Translations under genes and position numbers: made by a program | Assembly: GCA_902779645.1 (NCBI GenBank) | Contig: CACZCH010000003.1 | Span: 62,001 to 126,000 of the forward strand | Origin: an uncultured bacterium | Lineage (GTDB): Bacteria > Cyanobacteriota > Vampirovibrionia > Gastranaerophilales > Gastranaerophilaceae | Direction of reading: 5' to 3' | Length of the DNA stretch: 64,000 nucleotides | The notes under the pieces: generated by a model | What the model saw: only the letters and a program-made list of their open reading frames with translations | What the model was told of the DNA's origin: nothing | The model's database searches: none | Part shown: positions 1 through 8,473 of the stretch, piece by piece | How positions within the stretch are numbered: the stretch's first letter is position 1 | How the letters are laid out: every line of letters begins with the position of its first letter

Positions 1-2
1 TG

Positions 3-368
3 GAAGGTATGTTTAACAATTCGAAATTAAATATGGTTTTAAATCCCGGTACGCTTGGAAAAGTAAATCTTCAATTGATTAATACAAAAGACGGTTTAAC
101 GGCACAGTTTACCGTAACTACGCAAGAGGCAAAAGATTTACTTATGAAAGGTTTTGACGGGTTAAAAGAAAGTTTGCTTGCTCAAGGAGTTAGTATTGAC
201 AGCTTGTCAATAAAACTTGAAGAAGCTGATAATGAAAATCTTTTTGATTGGACAGAGCAAGAAGGTTCAAAAGGCGGTTATAAACAACAGCAGACAAAAA
301 AACAAAAAGAAAATGAACAAAGTTTTGAAAAAATGATGTTCGATATAGAAAACGAAGAAAATGTATAA
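3..368 (+). CDS. fliK: Flagellar hook-length control protein FliK, C-terminal part (5' end outside window)
   Basis: The reading frame is open at the left edge, so this is the end of a longer gene and the ATG at 9 is probably internal. The pattern MVLNPGTLGKVNLQL, a second strand, then GLKESLLAQG matches the FliK C-terminal (Flg_hook) domain, which contacts FlhB to switch flagellar export from hook to filament subunits. After it comes a variable Gln/Lys/Glu-rich tail, as is usual. The gene lies 18 bp before flgD, the normal hook-operon order, which supports the call. FliK proteins diverge strongly, so the name rests on this domain and the neighbours. Confidence 0.8.
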   Translation, partial: EGMFNNSKLNMVLNPGTLGKVNLQLINTKDGLTAQFTVTTQEAKDLLMKGFDGLKESLLAQGVSIDSLSIKLEEADNENLFDWTEQEGSKGGYKQQQTKKQKENEQSFEKMMFDIENEENV

Positions 369-386
369 AAATATTGGGAGAAGGTT

Positions 387-863
387 ATGTCTACAATTAC
401 AAGCCAAATAACGGCAATGAAAAACGAAACAGCATTAGTGCAAAACCAACAGGCGCGTACTACTGGCATGCAAAATGACAGCAATATGTTTTTGACTCTT
501 ATGCTTAAACAATTGGAATGTCAGGATCCAACGGAGCCAATGGATAATACTGAATGGTTATCTCAATTGGCACAGTACTCATCGCTGGAGCAAATGACTC
601 AAATGAACAGCGGTTTGGAAAATTGTGCAAAATACATTAATGCAATGTATGACGATATGATGATTAATTCTGAGATTAATCAAACATTGTCAATGATCGG
701 TAAAGATGTAACTCTTCAAATACCGAACGAATCGGATCCAAAAAATCCTACAACTGTAACCGGCAATGTTACAGAAGCAAGTTTTGAGGATGGAAGCGGA
801 AAAATAAAAGTTAACGGTCAATACTATTCAATTGAAAATGTTGTTTCAATCAGAGAAAAATAG
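387..863 (+). CDS. flgD: Flagellar hook assembly scaffold protein FlgD
   Basis: FlgD caps the growing hook and helps hook protein FlgE to polymerise outside the cell. The FlgD core is clear at residues 34-69: MFLTLMLKQLECQDPTEP, MDNTEWLSQLAQ and SSLEQ. At 158 residues it is shorter than the usual 220 or so and ends soon after a small beta segment, so the C-terminal Ig/tudor-like part is reduced. The start follows a GGGAGAAGG ribosome-binding site. It sits between fliK and flgE in one operon. Basis: motif plus gene order. Confidence 0.92.
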   Translation: MSTITSQITAMKNETALVQNQQARTTGMQNDSNMFLTLMLKQLECQDPTEPMDNTEWLSQLAQYSSLEQMTQMNSGLENCAKYINAMYDDMMINSEINQTLSMIGKDVTLQIPNESDPKNPTTVTGNVTEASFEDGSGKIKVNGQYYSIENVVSIREK

Positions 864-912
864 ACATAAAGATTTATAAAAATTATAACCAGACGAGAGA
901 GGAATATAAAAT

Positions 913-2241
913 ATGTCACAAGCATTACACACTTCAAGTACCGGTATAAATGCCGGACAATCCCAAATTAACGTTATTGCACATAACGTAGCAAACATTA
1001 ATACTGTTGCGTACAAGTCAGCTAATATGACTTTTGAAACACTTTATTCAAACAATTTGTCATATGGTAGTGCGGCAACAAAAGACGGCGGTGGTACTAA
1101 TCCGAAACAAATCGGCTTGGGTGTTAAAATTTCCGGTATTACAAGAAATTTTGACGCAGGTACGTTTGTTTCAACCGGAAGAGACTTGGATACAATGATT
1201 TCAGGTACAGGTTTCTTTGTCGTTCAAGATGCTGATAAACACCAATATTATACACGTGACGGTGTGTTTAATGTAGATTCAGCCGGTAACCTTGTTACTC
1301 AAAACGGTATGAAGGTTATGGGTGCAAAATCTATATATTCAAACGCAGGTTCTGATAAAACAGTTAAAATACCTAAAAACATGCTTGCAAAAATTTCGGG
1401 CGATCCTAATATTTCTTCAAGAAAGATAGAAGACTTAAATAATGCGAGTATTACAGAAGGTAAAGTTTCAGTTGATGTTACTGATACGAGCGGAAATACA
1501 ACCAATGTTCTTGTAGACATACCATCAGGTGACCAAACGGTAGGTACTATTGTAAGTAATTTCAATTCTGCTTTAAGTTCTTATGGTATAACATTTGCGG
1601 CTTCTGACGGTACAATATCGTATACGAATGCAGGTTCATACACAATGAAGTTTTCATCAGACGGTACAACAAGCAACTTTCTTGGTGAAACAGGATTAGC
1701 TAATAGTACTACTTCAAATTTATTAAGCGAAACTGTTATTCTTCAAGATATGGTTAACTACAATGATAAAAATGCAATTTCATTAAAAAGTACAGCAATT
1801 GATGAAAACGGTATTATTGTTGCAACTTATAATGACGGTTCTATTTTAACTCAATACGTAGATGAGTCAGAAGCTCTTCAATGGAAGTATACAACTCCTG
1901 AGGGAGTTACAATTTCAGGGAGCGATGTTACAGCAGAAGGTTCGTCAATTAAAGATTCAAACTTTGCGTTAGAACTTGCAACGATGGTAAACCAAGAAGG
2001 TCTTGTTTCTTTAAATAATAACTTGTGGGAATGGGGACCGGATGTTGGTGAAATATACTATGGTATTGCAGGTGAGATGGCATTTGGTTCAATTGAATCC
2101 GGCGGATATGAAGAATCAAACGTAGATATAGCACATGAATTATCAAATATGATATCAGCGCAAAGAATGATTCAAATGAACTCAAGAGTCTTTAATACAG
2201 CAAGTGAAGTAATGCAGCAGCTTGCATATCTGGGACAATAG
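913..2241 (+). CDS. flgE: Flagellar hook protein FlgE
   Basis: This 442-residue protein builds the flagellar hook. The N-terminal flagellar rod/hook signature (GINAGQSQINVIAHNVAN, then INTVAYKS) lies in the first 40 residues, and the C-terminal partner helix (SNMISAQRMIQMNSRVFNTA) lies in the last 35; these helices pack against each other in the axial structure. Between them are the D1 region (GTGFFVVQD, YTRDGVFNVDSAGNLVTQNG) and a variable, Ser/Thr-rich outer domain. The length is normal for FlgE and longer than FlgF or FlgG. It is the third gene of the visible hook operon and ends before a strong stem-loop. Confidence 0.93.
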   Translation: MSQALHTSSTGINAGQSQINVIAHNVANINTVAYKSANMTFETLYSNNLSYGSAATKDGGGTNPKQIGLGVKISGITRNFDAGTFVSTGRDLDTMISGTGFFVVQDADKHQYYTRDGVFNVDSAGNLVTQNGMKVMGAKSIYSNAGSDKTVKIPKNMLAKISGDPNISSRKIEDLNNASITEGKVSVDVTDTSGNTTNVLVDIPSGDQTVGTIVSNFNSALSSYGITFAASDGTISYTNAGSYTMKFSSDGTTSNFLGETGLANSTTSNLLSETVILQDMVNYNDKNAISLKSTAIDENGIIVATYNDGSILTQYVDESEALQWKYTTPEGVTISGSDVTAEGSSIKDSNFALELATMVNQEGLVSLNNNLWEWGPDVGEIYYGIAGEMAFGSIESGGYEESNVDIAHELSNMISAQRMIQMNSRVFNTASEVMQQLAYLGQ

Positions 2242-2263
2242 AGTAAATAAAATTTGAAATTTT

Positions 2264-2288
2264 CGGGCATCCTCATAAAGGATGCCCG
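2264..2288 (+). terminator. Strong stem-loop after flgE
   Basis: A perfect 10-bp stem (CGGGCATCCT / AGGATGCCCG) with a 5-base loop lies 22 bp after the flgE stop. There is no T-run on either strand, so it may be a weak terminator or an mRNA 3'-end stabiliser rather than a classical intrinsic terminator. Confidence 0.55.
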
Positions 2289-2441
2289 GGGATGCCAAAA
2301 TTCGTTAAAATTTTTGTCAAGTTCTTAACAAAAATCATATAACTTAACAAAACTTAACAATTCAAAACGGGTCAAAATGCATGTGAATCATGGGTTTCGG
2401 CATGAAGGTAAAAAGGGTAAAAAGTTGTTACAAAACAACAC

Positions 2442-2471
2442 TTGTACCTCTCATGATGTGTAGTATATAAT
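2442..2471 (+). promoter_or_regulatory. Promoter for yggS-sepF
   Basis: TTGTAC and TATAAT are separated by 18 bp, and the -10 box lies 20 bp before the yggS ATG, with GAGGGGAA as ribosome-binding site. The upstream spacer (2289-2441) is AT-rich and holds no gene. Confidence 0.65.
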
Positions 2472-2491
2472 TAGATTGAGGTTGAGGGGAA

Positions 2492-3196
2492 ATGTTTATA
2501 CCATCACAAAGCTGGGGCGAAGATATAGCAGTCGATAGCTCATCGGTTAAAAAGAACCTTGAATCAATAAAACAAAATATTGTACATTATAACGTTAGAA
2601 TTATCGCAGTTACTAAATATTTCGGACTTAAAGCTATTCAAGCGGGATATGAGGCAGGGATTAGGGATTTTGCGGAATCCAGAGCGGTTGAGTCTATTGC
2701 TAAAATTGAGCAATTGTCTGATGAGATTCGCAGGAATTCTACATTCCACTTCATAGGTCACTTACAATCGAATAAAGCAGACAAAGTTGTAAGACATTTT
2801 GATGTTATACATTCTGTTGACTCTTTAAAAATTGCAAGTGCAATTTCAAAAACAGCCTGTTCGTTAAATAAGAGAGAGAAAATTTTATTACAAGTAAACA
2901 ACGCCGGTGAAGAGCAAAAGTCAGGATATTCAAAGGAACAACTGCGAGAAGAGCTTAGAGAAATTCTTAAACTGGATGGAATAGAAGTTATCGGTTTGAT
3001 GAATATGGCTCCGTTTGGTGCCGGCGAAGAAGAGCTTACTCGTTTGTTCAGCGATATAAAAAAGTTCAGAGATGAGCTTGAAAAAGATTATAAAATCTCA
3101 CTTCCCGAACTTTCGATGGGGATGAGTGATGATTACAAAGTTGCTGTCGCTTGTGGTGCAACAATGGTCAGAATAGGAAGAAAGTTATTTACATAA
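2492..3196 (+). CDS. yggS: PLP homeostasis protein, YggS/PROSC family
   Basis: This is a pyridoxal-phosphate-binding protein of the YggS/PLPBP family, which buffers free PLP in the cytosol and has no known enzyme activity. Lys42 in IIAVTKYFG is the expected PLP Schiff-base lysine. HFIGHLQSNKADKV, GLMNMAP and the C-terminal LSMGMSDDY...VRIGRKLF are family signatures. At 234 residues it has the family length plus a short N-terminal extension. It precedes sepF by 22 bp; yggS-sepF adjacency is also seen in Gram-positives and cyanobacteria and ties the pair to the division cluster. Confidence 0.93.
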   Translation: MFIPSQSWGEDIAVDSSSVKKNLESIKQNIVHYNVRIIAVTKYFGLKAIQAGYEAGIRDFAESRAVESIAKIEQLSDEIRRNSTFHFIGHLQSNKADKVVRHFDVIHSVDSLKIASAISKTACSLNKREKILLQVNNAGEEQKSGYSKEQLREELREILKLDGIEVIGLMNMAPFGAGEEELTRLFSDIKKFRDELEKDYKISLPELSMGMSDDYKVAVACGATMVRIGRKLFT

Positions 3197-3218
3197 ATTA
3201 AAAATATTTGGAGGAGAA

Positions 3219-3758
3219 ATGGCATTATCAGAAGGATTTAGAGGTTTTGTTGACATGTTGAAAAACAGTTTTAGTCCCGAATCGGACGAACTGGATGAGG
3301 AAGGCGCATTTGCGTTTGGAGATGAATATCCTGTTGAGGATAATTTGGCTCGTAAACCGCAGAACGATTTGGATGATTTATATCCGACAACTACTGTACC
3401 TTCAGGTCTTACAAGACGTTTTGGAAGAAAGGAAACAAACGTAACTCCGATGCCAAATTCATATAAATCAAGTGAAGTAACAATTATTGAGCCGCGTTCA
3501 TTCTCAGAATCTGCTCAAATTGTAAGAAATTTGATTGATAAGAAAACTGTTATTTTACATTTAGACTTGTTAGACAAGGAACAATCACAAAGAACTATTG
3601 ACTTTGTCTGCGGTGCATCTCATGCATTAGGCGGAACTGTTCAAAAAGTTAGTGAAGCTGTTGTTCTTTTTGCTCCGAGCTCAGTTGCTCTTTCAGTTGA
3701 AAACAACACACCTGCTCAAAGCAAGTTTGCAGAATCACTTTGGAATAAACCTCTATAA
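3219..3758 (+). CDS. sepF: Cell division protein SepF
   Basis: SepF links FtsZ filaments to the membrane and to the septal machinery. The 179-residue protein starts with an amphipathic-helix candidate (RGFVDMLKNSF), then an acidic variable linker, then the SepF core at about residues 83-160: VTIIEPRSFSESAQIVRNLI, VILHLDLLDKEQSQRTIDF and GASHALGG. The ribosome-binding site GGAGG precedes the ATG. SepF in a cell that also has BamA and Skp is typical of the cyanobacterial/melainabacterial lineage (Cdv2 in cyanobacteria). It is co-transcribed with yggS. Confidence 0.93.
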   Translation: MALSEGFRGFVDMLKNSFSPESDELDEEGAFAFGDEYPVEDNLARKPQNDLDDLYPTTTVPSGLTRRFGRKETNVTPMPNSYKSSEVTIIEPRSFSESAQIVRNLIDKKTVILHLDLLDKEQSQRTIDFVCGASHALGGTVQKVSEAVVLFAPSSVALSVENNTPAQSKFAESLWNKPL

Positions 3759-3883
3759 GGTTTAAGGGATTTAATATATCGTGCCAATCAGGCAGACATT
3801 TATGGAGAGGAGATATATTTATCCCATACCCCGAAGTATGAAAATATTTATTTAATATATTGATTTGTGATAGTTGGATTTTC

Positions 3884-3912
3884 AGGGTGCTTTTGCACCC
3901 TTTATTTTTTTG
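3884..3912 (+). terminator. Intrinsic terminator after sepF
   Basis: AGGGTGC, a 4-base loop and GCACCCT are followed by TTATTTTTTT. It ends the yggS-sepF unit and abuts the 3' end of the convergent AAA+ gene. The stretch 3759-3883 has no convincing ORF: a 17-codon frame at 3802 lacks a ribosome-binding site. A 3' UTR or small RNA is possible. Confidence 0.85.
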
Positions 3913-3914
3913 TT

Positions 3915-5381
3915 TTAAAATCCGATAGATTTTCTTGTTGCGTTTGTCTTATACAAATCTTCTTTAATCTTTTTGTTTTGGTTTTCCGGCTTTTGAATAA
4001 CTTCTTCGTAGTCGGCAAGAGTTATATCTCTAATGCCGTTAATAAATGCCATTTTTCTTGTTTCCGTTGCAAAGTCTTCCAATGCTCTTATTGAGAAATT
4101 TTCTGTTAGTTCTGCAATTTTATCTAAAGCTTTTTCATCTTTAGCGAGAGTTTTTCCGTTATCTGTTTCTTCTAGTTTCATTTTTATAATAGACTTTCTT
4201 GCATCTTTATCAGGTAAACCGGTATAAACTTGCTGTCTAAGTCTTGATGAGAAGGCTTTATCAATACCGTCATAATTGTTTGTTGCAGCTATGACAATAA
4301 TGTTATTTTTAGGAGCTTCTTGAACTCGTTTTAAGAAAACGGCAAGCTCACTCTTTTTATGGTCATGCATAAAAGCATTTCTATTTCCTACAATACCGTC
4401 TACATCGTCTATAAATAAAATTACAGGTTTTTCTTCTGTCGCAATTGACGCTGCATAATCAAAAACGGCGCCTAAGTTAATTTCGCTTCCGTTAATGTAT
4501 TCTGAACCGAAAGAGTCAGTTGTTAATTCTAATAAAGGAAGCCCTGTCTCAACGGATAATCTTTCAACAATTGTTGTTTTACCACAGCCTGGGGGGCCGT
4601 AGAAAAGGATTCCGTTAGGTCTTTTTATACCATAATGTTCTTCATTATATTTTGCTTTTGCAGGTTCTTTTAAAGGAATAATTATATCTTCCATTAACTG
4701 TTTTTTAAGTTCTTTCATACCGCCCAGAGAATCAAAACCCTTTAACTCTTGTTTTGTTGTAGGTTCATAATGGAAAACTTTGCTTTTCCCAAGTTCTATT
4801 CTTTTTTGCAAATCTTCTGAAATATCTTCATCATCTTCATTATCAATGTATTCTTGTCTGAACATAGGAGACAAACTTGAAAAATCAAATTTTTGCTCAG
4901 GAAATATCTCATGCATTACAGTTGAAAGTACATCTACCATTTTTTCAGCTTCGTCTTGTTTTTGATGTTCAGATAACGTTGCAACAAGAGTATTCATCCA
5001 ATGCGCAGGATTTTGTTGAATATCTTCTCTCTGTTTTATTTCTTCTGAGTATGTTTCAAGTTCTTTTTTTCTGTAATCATAAGATGGGAATAGTGCATTA
5101 ACCATATTTGTTAAAAGAATTTTAGCGGGAAGGAAAGTTGCTATTAAAGCTGAAACCAAATAAGGTTTGTCTTTTCTTTCTGCTTCACGCAGATTCTTCT
5201 CCGCATTATTCGTTGAAGTCACCATTTCTTTCAGGTATCTGTAATATGCCTTATTCTTCTTTTGAGCATCAAACATTCTGACAAGTTCTGCGTTAACTTG
5301 AGGATTATATCCGAAAGAAGTGTTTACCCCTGTATTTCTCCCTGTACCAGAATTTACCCCTTGAATTTTTTGTATTTGCAT
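3915..5381 (-). CDS. AAA+ ATPase with SF-type N-terminal tag and IGF tail
   Basis: This is a 488-residue single-ring AAA+ ATPase. Walker A GPPGCGKTT is at 262-270, Walker B ILFIDDVD at 321-328, sensor 1 ATNN at 366-369 and an SSRLR arginine finger at 378-382. The closest known types are FtsH/Cdc48/spastin-like remodelers, but there is no protease domain. The N terminus is an Asn/Gly-rich leader ending in TSFGYNP (residues 21-27). A hydrophobic stretch at about 74-98 could insert in or lie on a membrane. It ends RKSIGF, almost as in the AAA+ protein at 8474-9976. Substrate unknown. Confidence 0.85.
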   Translation of the reverse strand: MQIQKIQGVNSGTGRNTGVNTSFGYNPQVNAELVRMFDAQKKNKAYYRYLKEMVTSTNNAEKNLREAERKDKPYLVSALIATFLPAKILLTNMVNALFPSYDYRKKELETYSEEIKQREDIQQNPAHWMNTLVATLSEHQKQDEAEKMVDVLSTVMHEIFPEQKFDFSSLSPMFRQEYIDNEDDEDISEDLQKRIELGKSKVFHYEPTTKQELKGFDSLGGMKELKKQLMEDIIIPLKEPAKAKYNEEHYGIKRPNGILFYGPPGCGKTTIVERLSVETGLPLLELTTDSFGSEYINGSEINLGAVFDYAASIATEEKPVILFIDDVDGIVGNRNAFMHDHKKSELAVFLKRVQEAPKNNIIVIAATNNYDGIDKAFSSRLRQQVYTGLPDKDARKSIIKMKLEETDNGKTLAKDEKALDKIAELTENFSIRALEDFATETRKMAFINGIRDITLADYEEVIQKPENQNKKIKEDLYKTNATRKSIGF

Positions 5382-5515
5382 TTTTTTCCCTTTATATTTA
5401 CTGTCAAAAATCTCTTAAAAGATAAAAATTAATCTTAAAAATTTACCCCTTATGCATAGTTATAAACTAGTAAATTTTTTTTTTGCTATTAATCTTTACA
5501 AAGTTTTACAAAAAT

Positions 5516-6007
5516 TTATTTTTTTATTTTATATACAAAATTTCTTGCCCATTCCATTAATTCGGGATAAAGTTTGTAGTGATAGCCGTGTTCAAACCAT
5601 TCTGCCTGACTCTTTGATAAACTTTTGATTCCGTTTATTATTTCGTAGATAAAAGTATACATACCTGTTCTGTCAGCTCCTGCTTTGCAGTGAATATGAG
5701 CTTTACCCCCTTGAGATTTTATTTCTTCCATTTTTTTAAGGAACAAATTAATATTTTTTTCTTCAGGATGTCTTGTATGAGAAGGGATAGAATGGTATCT
5801 GAGTCCGACCTTTTCAGCTTCTTCTTTTTCATTAAAATTTATATCAGGCGAGAGAGTTCTAAAATTGAACAGATCTGTTACGCCTTGTTCTTTGAGCCAA
5901 GCAAAGTCCTCTTTTTGAGGCTGTGCAGAACGCGACAAAAATTTATCTATAATCGCATAATTGTTAGGTTTTCCGTAGAAGTTTGTAGTTGATAATCTAA
6001 GGTTCAT
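5516..6007 (-). CDS. Dual-specificity/tyrosine phosphatase-like protein
   Basis: The HCKAGADRTG motif near residue 106 is the HCx5R(S/T) loop of Cys-based phosphatases, with Cys as nucleophile and Arg binding phosphate. The rest (FLSRSAQP, LKEQGVTDLFNFRT, HIHCKAG) resembles the DSP/PTP-like phosphatases that act on phosphotyrosine, phosphoserine or inositol phosphates. I place the start at the ATG at 6007, which has AGGAG 6 bp upstream; an in-frame ATG at 6028 would add seven residues without a good site. There is no signal peptide, so it is cytosolic. The N terminus, RLSTTNFYGKPNN, may be a short form of the NF/SF tag. Substrate cannot be told. Confidence 0.8.
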   Translation of the reverse strand: MNLRLSTTNFYGKPNNYAIIDKFLSRSAQPQKEDFAWLKEQGVTDLFNFRTLSPDINFNEKEEAEKVGLRYHSIPSHTRHPEEKNINLFLKKMEEIKSQGGKAHIHCKAGADRTGMYTFIYEIINGIKSLSKSQAEWFEHGYHYKLYPELMEWARNFVYKIKK

Positions 6008-6045
6008 GCCATCTCCTTTTATATGCATAAAAACCTATAAAAAAT

Positions 6046-7548
6046 TTATTTGCTGTTATATTTTTTTATAAACTCAATTGCTTCTTCTTTTGAGTTAACT
6101 TCTTCGTTTAGTTGTGCTTCGTGGAGTTCTATTATTATTTTACCTAGGATTGGAGATTGGTTAATATTCAATATCTTCATAATCTCACGTCCGTCTAATA
6201 ATTTGGGAAGCGGCTTCAATGTCGGTTTAACTTCCAAATAAAAATCAAGAAGTTTGTTTAGGCCGTTGATGTTGTTTTCGGTCATTTCTTTTGTAACAGC
6301 CGGACCTTGGGCAGACATTCTGTCAGCTTTAGCAAGTATTATATTATCAATTACATTTTCTCCCATTTTTCGAATGTAGCGCATCATGATTTTTTTATCG
6401 GCATTTGGGGCAGATATTACACTTGAGGGGTAAATATGTTGTCGTATCATTTCTGATATGTATTCGATTTGTTTATTTGAAAATTTGAGTTCTTTAAGTA
6501 TCGGGGCGACCATTTTAGCACCTATTAAATCGTGCTTAATGAACCTGTGTCGGTAGTTTTTATCGTTAGGGTAATCCATCATATCTGAATATTTCCATAT
6601 ACATTCACCGTCTTTTTCAATTGTCCATGTTGAAGGCTTTCCTATATCGTGTAAAAATCCTGCAAGTTTAAGGTGGTTAATTCTGGGATATCCGCCAAAA
6701 TCAACTTTGTTAAGATGTTCAAGAACTTCCCCTTCTGATGATTCGTATTGTAGTTCTATTTGTTTTACGGTTTCTATGACATGATGAATTAAATCCAAAT
6801 GGTGATGACTATTTGACGGTATCTTTTTTATTTCTTTAACACAAGGGAAAACAATTTCTAAAATACCTGAATCAAGCATTTCAAGAAGAACCTTAGCTGT
6901 ACCATTGTATTCATCTTCATTATATTTACCCCCATTATATTTACCCCCATTATATTTATCCCAGTTATATTTACCCCTGCCTCCGAACAGTTTCATTATT
7001 TCATCATGGATACGTTCTTTTGCGGGTTTTAGAATAAGCTCTTTGTGTTTGATTAAAATATCCATTAAATCATTATCTATTTTGAATCCTGTTACAGCGG
7101 AAAATCTGAAAGCACGGAGTATTCTGAGCGGATCATCAATAAAATTTTCTTCTTTTATTCCTCGAATAACTTTGTTTTTTATATCTTCTATTCCACCTGT
7201 AATATCAATAAACTTTTCTTCTTTCAGGTCATAAGCTATTGCGTTGATTGTAAAATCACGCCTCATTAAATCTTCTTCAATTGTGTTTCCGCACATTTCT
7301 GCGATATCAAGATAGTTTTCTTTGTCTTTTAAAATGAGCCTGTATATTTTATTCTCATTATCAAGAGTTATAAAAGTTGCATCAAATTGCTCTGCAAGCT
7401 TTTTGGCGAATTTTTCTGCACCTTTTATGGTAATATCCCTATCCTTTATATCATTTACCTCTTTTCCCATAAGAAAGTCGCGTATGGAACCGCCGACAAG
7501 ATATCCTTCGTGAATATTTTTCAGTATAAAATCATCCTTGATATTCAT
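6046..7548 (-). CDS. cca: CCA-adding tRNA nucleotidyltransferase with HD domain
   Basis: This enzyme adds or repairs the 3' CCA end of tRNAs. The class II head motif GYLVGGSIRDFLMGK and the catalytic DRD pair are near the N terminus; RRDFTINAIAYDL, DPLRILRAFRF and the neck/body follow. A C-terminal HD domain (FLHDIGKPS, RHRFIKHD) suggests phosphatase/phosphodiesterase activity, as in some bacterial Cca. I start at the ATG at 7548, with GGAG 9 bp upstream, overlapping rsmE by 17 bp; a TTG at 7563 is the alternative. Odd feature: a 15-bp tandem repeat inside the gene (6906-6980) encodes a (D/G)KYNG-type low-complexity insert. Confidence 0.93.
   Translation of the reverse strand: MNIKDDFILKNIHEGYLVGGSIRDFLMGKEVNDIKDRDITIKGAEKFAKKLAEQFDATFITLDNENKIYRLILKDKENYLDIAEMCGNTIEEDLMRRDFTINAIAYDLKEEKFIDITGGIEDIKNKVIRGIKEENFIDDPLRILRAFRFSAVTGFKIDNDLMDILIKHKELILKPAKERIHDEIMKLFGGRGKYNWDKYNGGKYNGGKYNEDEYNGTAKVLLEMLDSGILEIVFPCVKEIKKIPSNSHHHLDLIHHVIETVKQIELQYESSEGEVLEHLNKVDFGGYPRINHLKLAGFLHDIGKPSTWTIEKDGECIWKYSDMMDYPNDKNYRHRFIKHDLIGAKMVAPILKELKFSNKQIEYISEMIRQHIYPSSVISAPNADKKIMMRYIRKMGENVIDNIILAKADRMSAQGPAVTKEMTENNINGLNKLLDFYLEVKPTLKPLPKLLDGREIMKILNINQSPILGKIIIELHEAQLNEEVNSKEEAIEFIKKYNSK
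6906..6980 (-). repeat. 15-bp coding minisatellite inside cca
   Basis: Five tandem 15-bp units lie here: two are identical (6921-6935 and 6936-6950, TATATTTACCCCCAT on the plus strand), and the others are degenerate. In protein they read as repeated five-residue units of type GKYNG. The unit length keeps the frame, so copy-number change would only lengthen or shorten a surface loop. Confidence 0.9.
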
Positions 7549-8263
7549 ATATGATATCTCCAAGGGCTGCCGTTACGGCTGTATCAGCTTTCAAAATCAA
7601 ATCTCCAAGGGAGATTACGGGTAATTTTTTTTCTTTGAAGAATTCGAATTCTCTTTGCGAAAATCCGCCTTCAGGGCCGATTATTACAAGTATTTTTTCA
7701 CCTTTATTAATTGGATTTTTACTTAAATACTGTTTCAAACTCAGTTCAGTTGAACGCTCGCCAAACACTACTATTCGGTCAAAATCCTTTTCTATAACAT
7801 TTTTTATGTCACTTATACCATAGCAAGTCGGGATTTTTGCACGCTCACACTGTTTGGATGCTTCATACATAATTTTTTGCCACTTTTCTATTTTAGCTTG
7901 TGCTACATCTTTTTTAACCGCACAATTGTCAGTTATAACGGGATAGACTCCTCTTACGCCCAATTCAGTTGCTTTTTCCATAACCGTTAATTGTGAATCA
8001 CTTCTAAGCGGAGACTGTGCCAAAAACAAATCAAATTCTAAATCCCGCTTAGAGGGGTAAGATTTTTTAATTTCACAAGTTATCGTGCTATTAGTTATTT
8101 GAGTAATAATCGTTTCATATTGGATTTGCTCATTATCAATCAATAACAAATTTTCTCCGACCCTTGCGCGCAGGGCTCGTGCAATATGACGGTAATTTTC
8201 TTTATCGTTTATAGTAATAAATTTTTCTTGAATATTTTCTTTTGTAATAAAGAAGTGCGGCAT
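7532..8263 (-). CDS. rsmE: 16S rRNA m3U1498 methyltransferase RsmE
   Basis: RsmE methylates N3 of U1498 in 16S rRNA using SAM and belongs to the SPOUT (knotted) methyltransferases. The N-terminal PUA-like part (MPHFFI, HIARALRARVGENLLLID) is followed by the catalytic core: ATELGVRGVYPVITDNC, WQKIMYEASKQCERAKIP, and the knot motifs VIIGPEGGFSQREFEF and ISLGDLILKADTAVTAAL. Length (243) fits the family. The 3' end overlaps cca, so the two are likely co-transcribed. Confidence 0.95.
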   Translation of the reverse strand: MPHFFITKENIQEKFITINDKENYRHIARALRARVGENLLLIDNEQIQYETIITQITNSTITCEIKKSYPSKRDLEFDLFLAQSPLRSDSQLTVMEKATELGVRGVYPVITDNCAVKKDVAQAKIEKWQKIMYEASKQCERAKIPTCYGISDIKNVIEKDFDRIVVFGERSTELSLKQYLSKNPINKGEKILVIIGPEGGFSQREFEFFKEKKLPVISLGDLILKADTAVTAALGDIIYEYQG

Positions 8264-8324
8264 AACTTACATCCTTATTGAAGTATTATACAATAAATTG
8301 AATTATCTTGCGCAAAAAAAGTTT

Positions 8325-8469
8325 GTCATTCTGAGGCAATAATTATTTATGCCGAAGAATCTTAAACACTTTATGAAAAAATTTTCCACCAATAAAACAA
8401 TTGTTGGATTCAGAAATGACTATTCATATAAGTTACTTCGCCCTTAATGGTTATATGGCTCAGTATGAC
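8325..8469. repeat. MITE-like palindromic element (imperfect terminal inverted repeats)
   Basis: The left end, GTCATTCTGAGGCAATAA, and the reverse complement of the right end, GTCATACTGAGCCATATAA, match imperfectly over about 18 bp and enclose about 110 bp without an ORF. An inner CGAAGAATCTT follows the left arm. It fills most of the gap between rsmE (minus) and the next minus-strand gene. Confidence 0.5.
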
Positions 8470-8473
8470 TTTT

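Noticed and set aside
1949-2185. Minus-strand frame inside flgE
   Set aside because: Fully covered by the well-conserved flgE coding sequence; no ribosome-binding site.
3802-3855. 17-codon frame after sepF
   Set aside because: No ribosome-binding site and no recognisable features; kept only as a note on a possible small RNA.
3759-3883. 6S or SRP RNA after sepF
   Set aside because: No GGAAG-type SRP loop and no long 6S-like bubble could be recognised.
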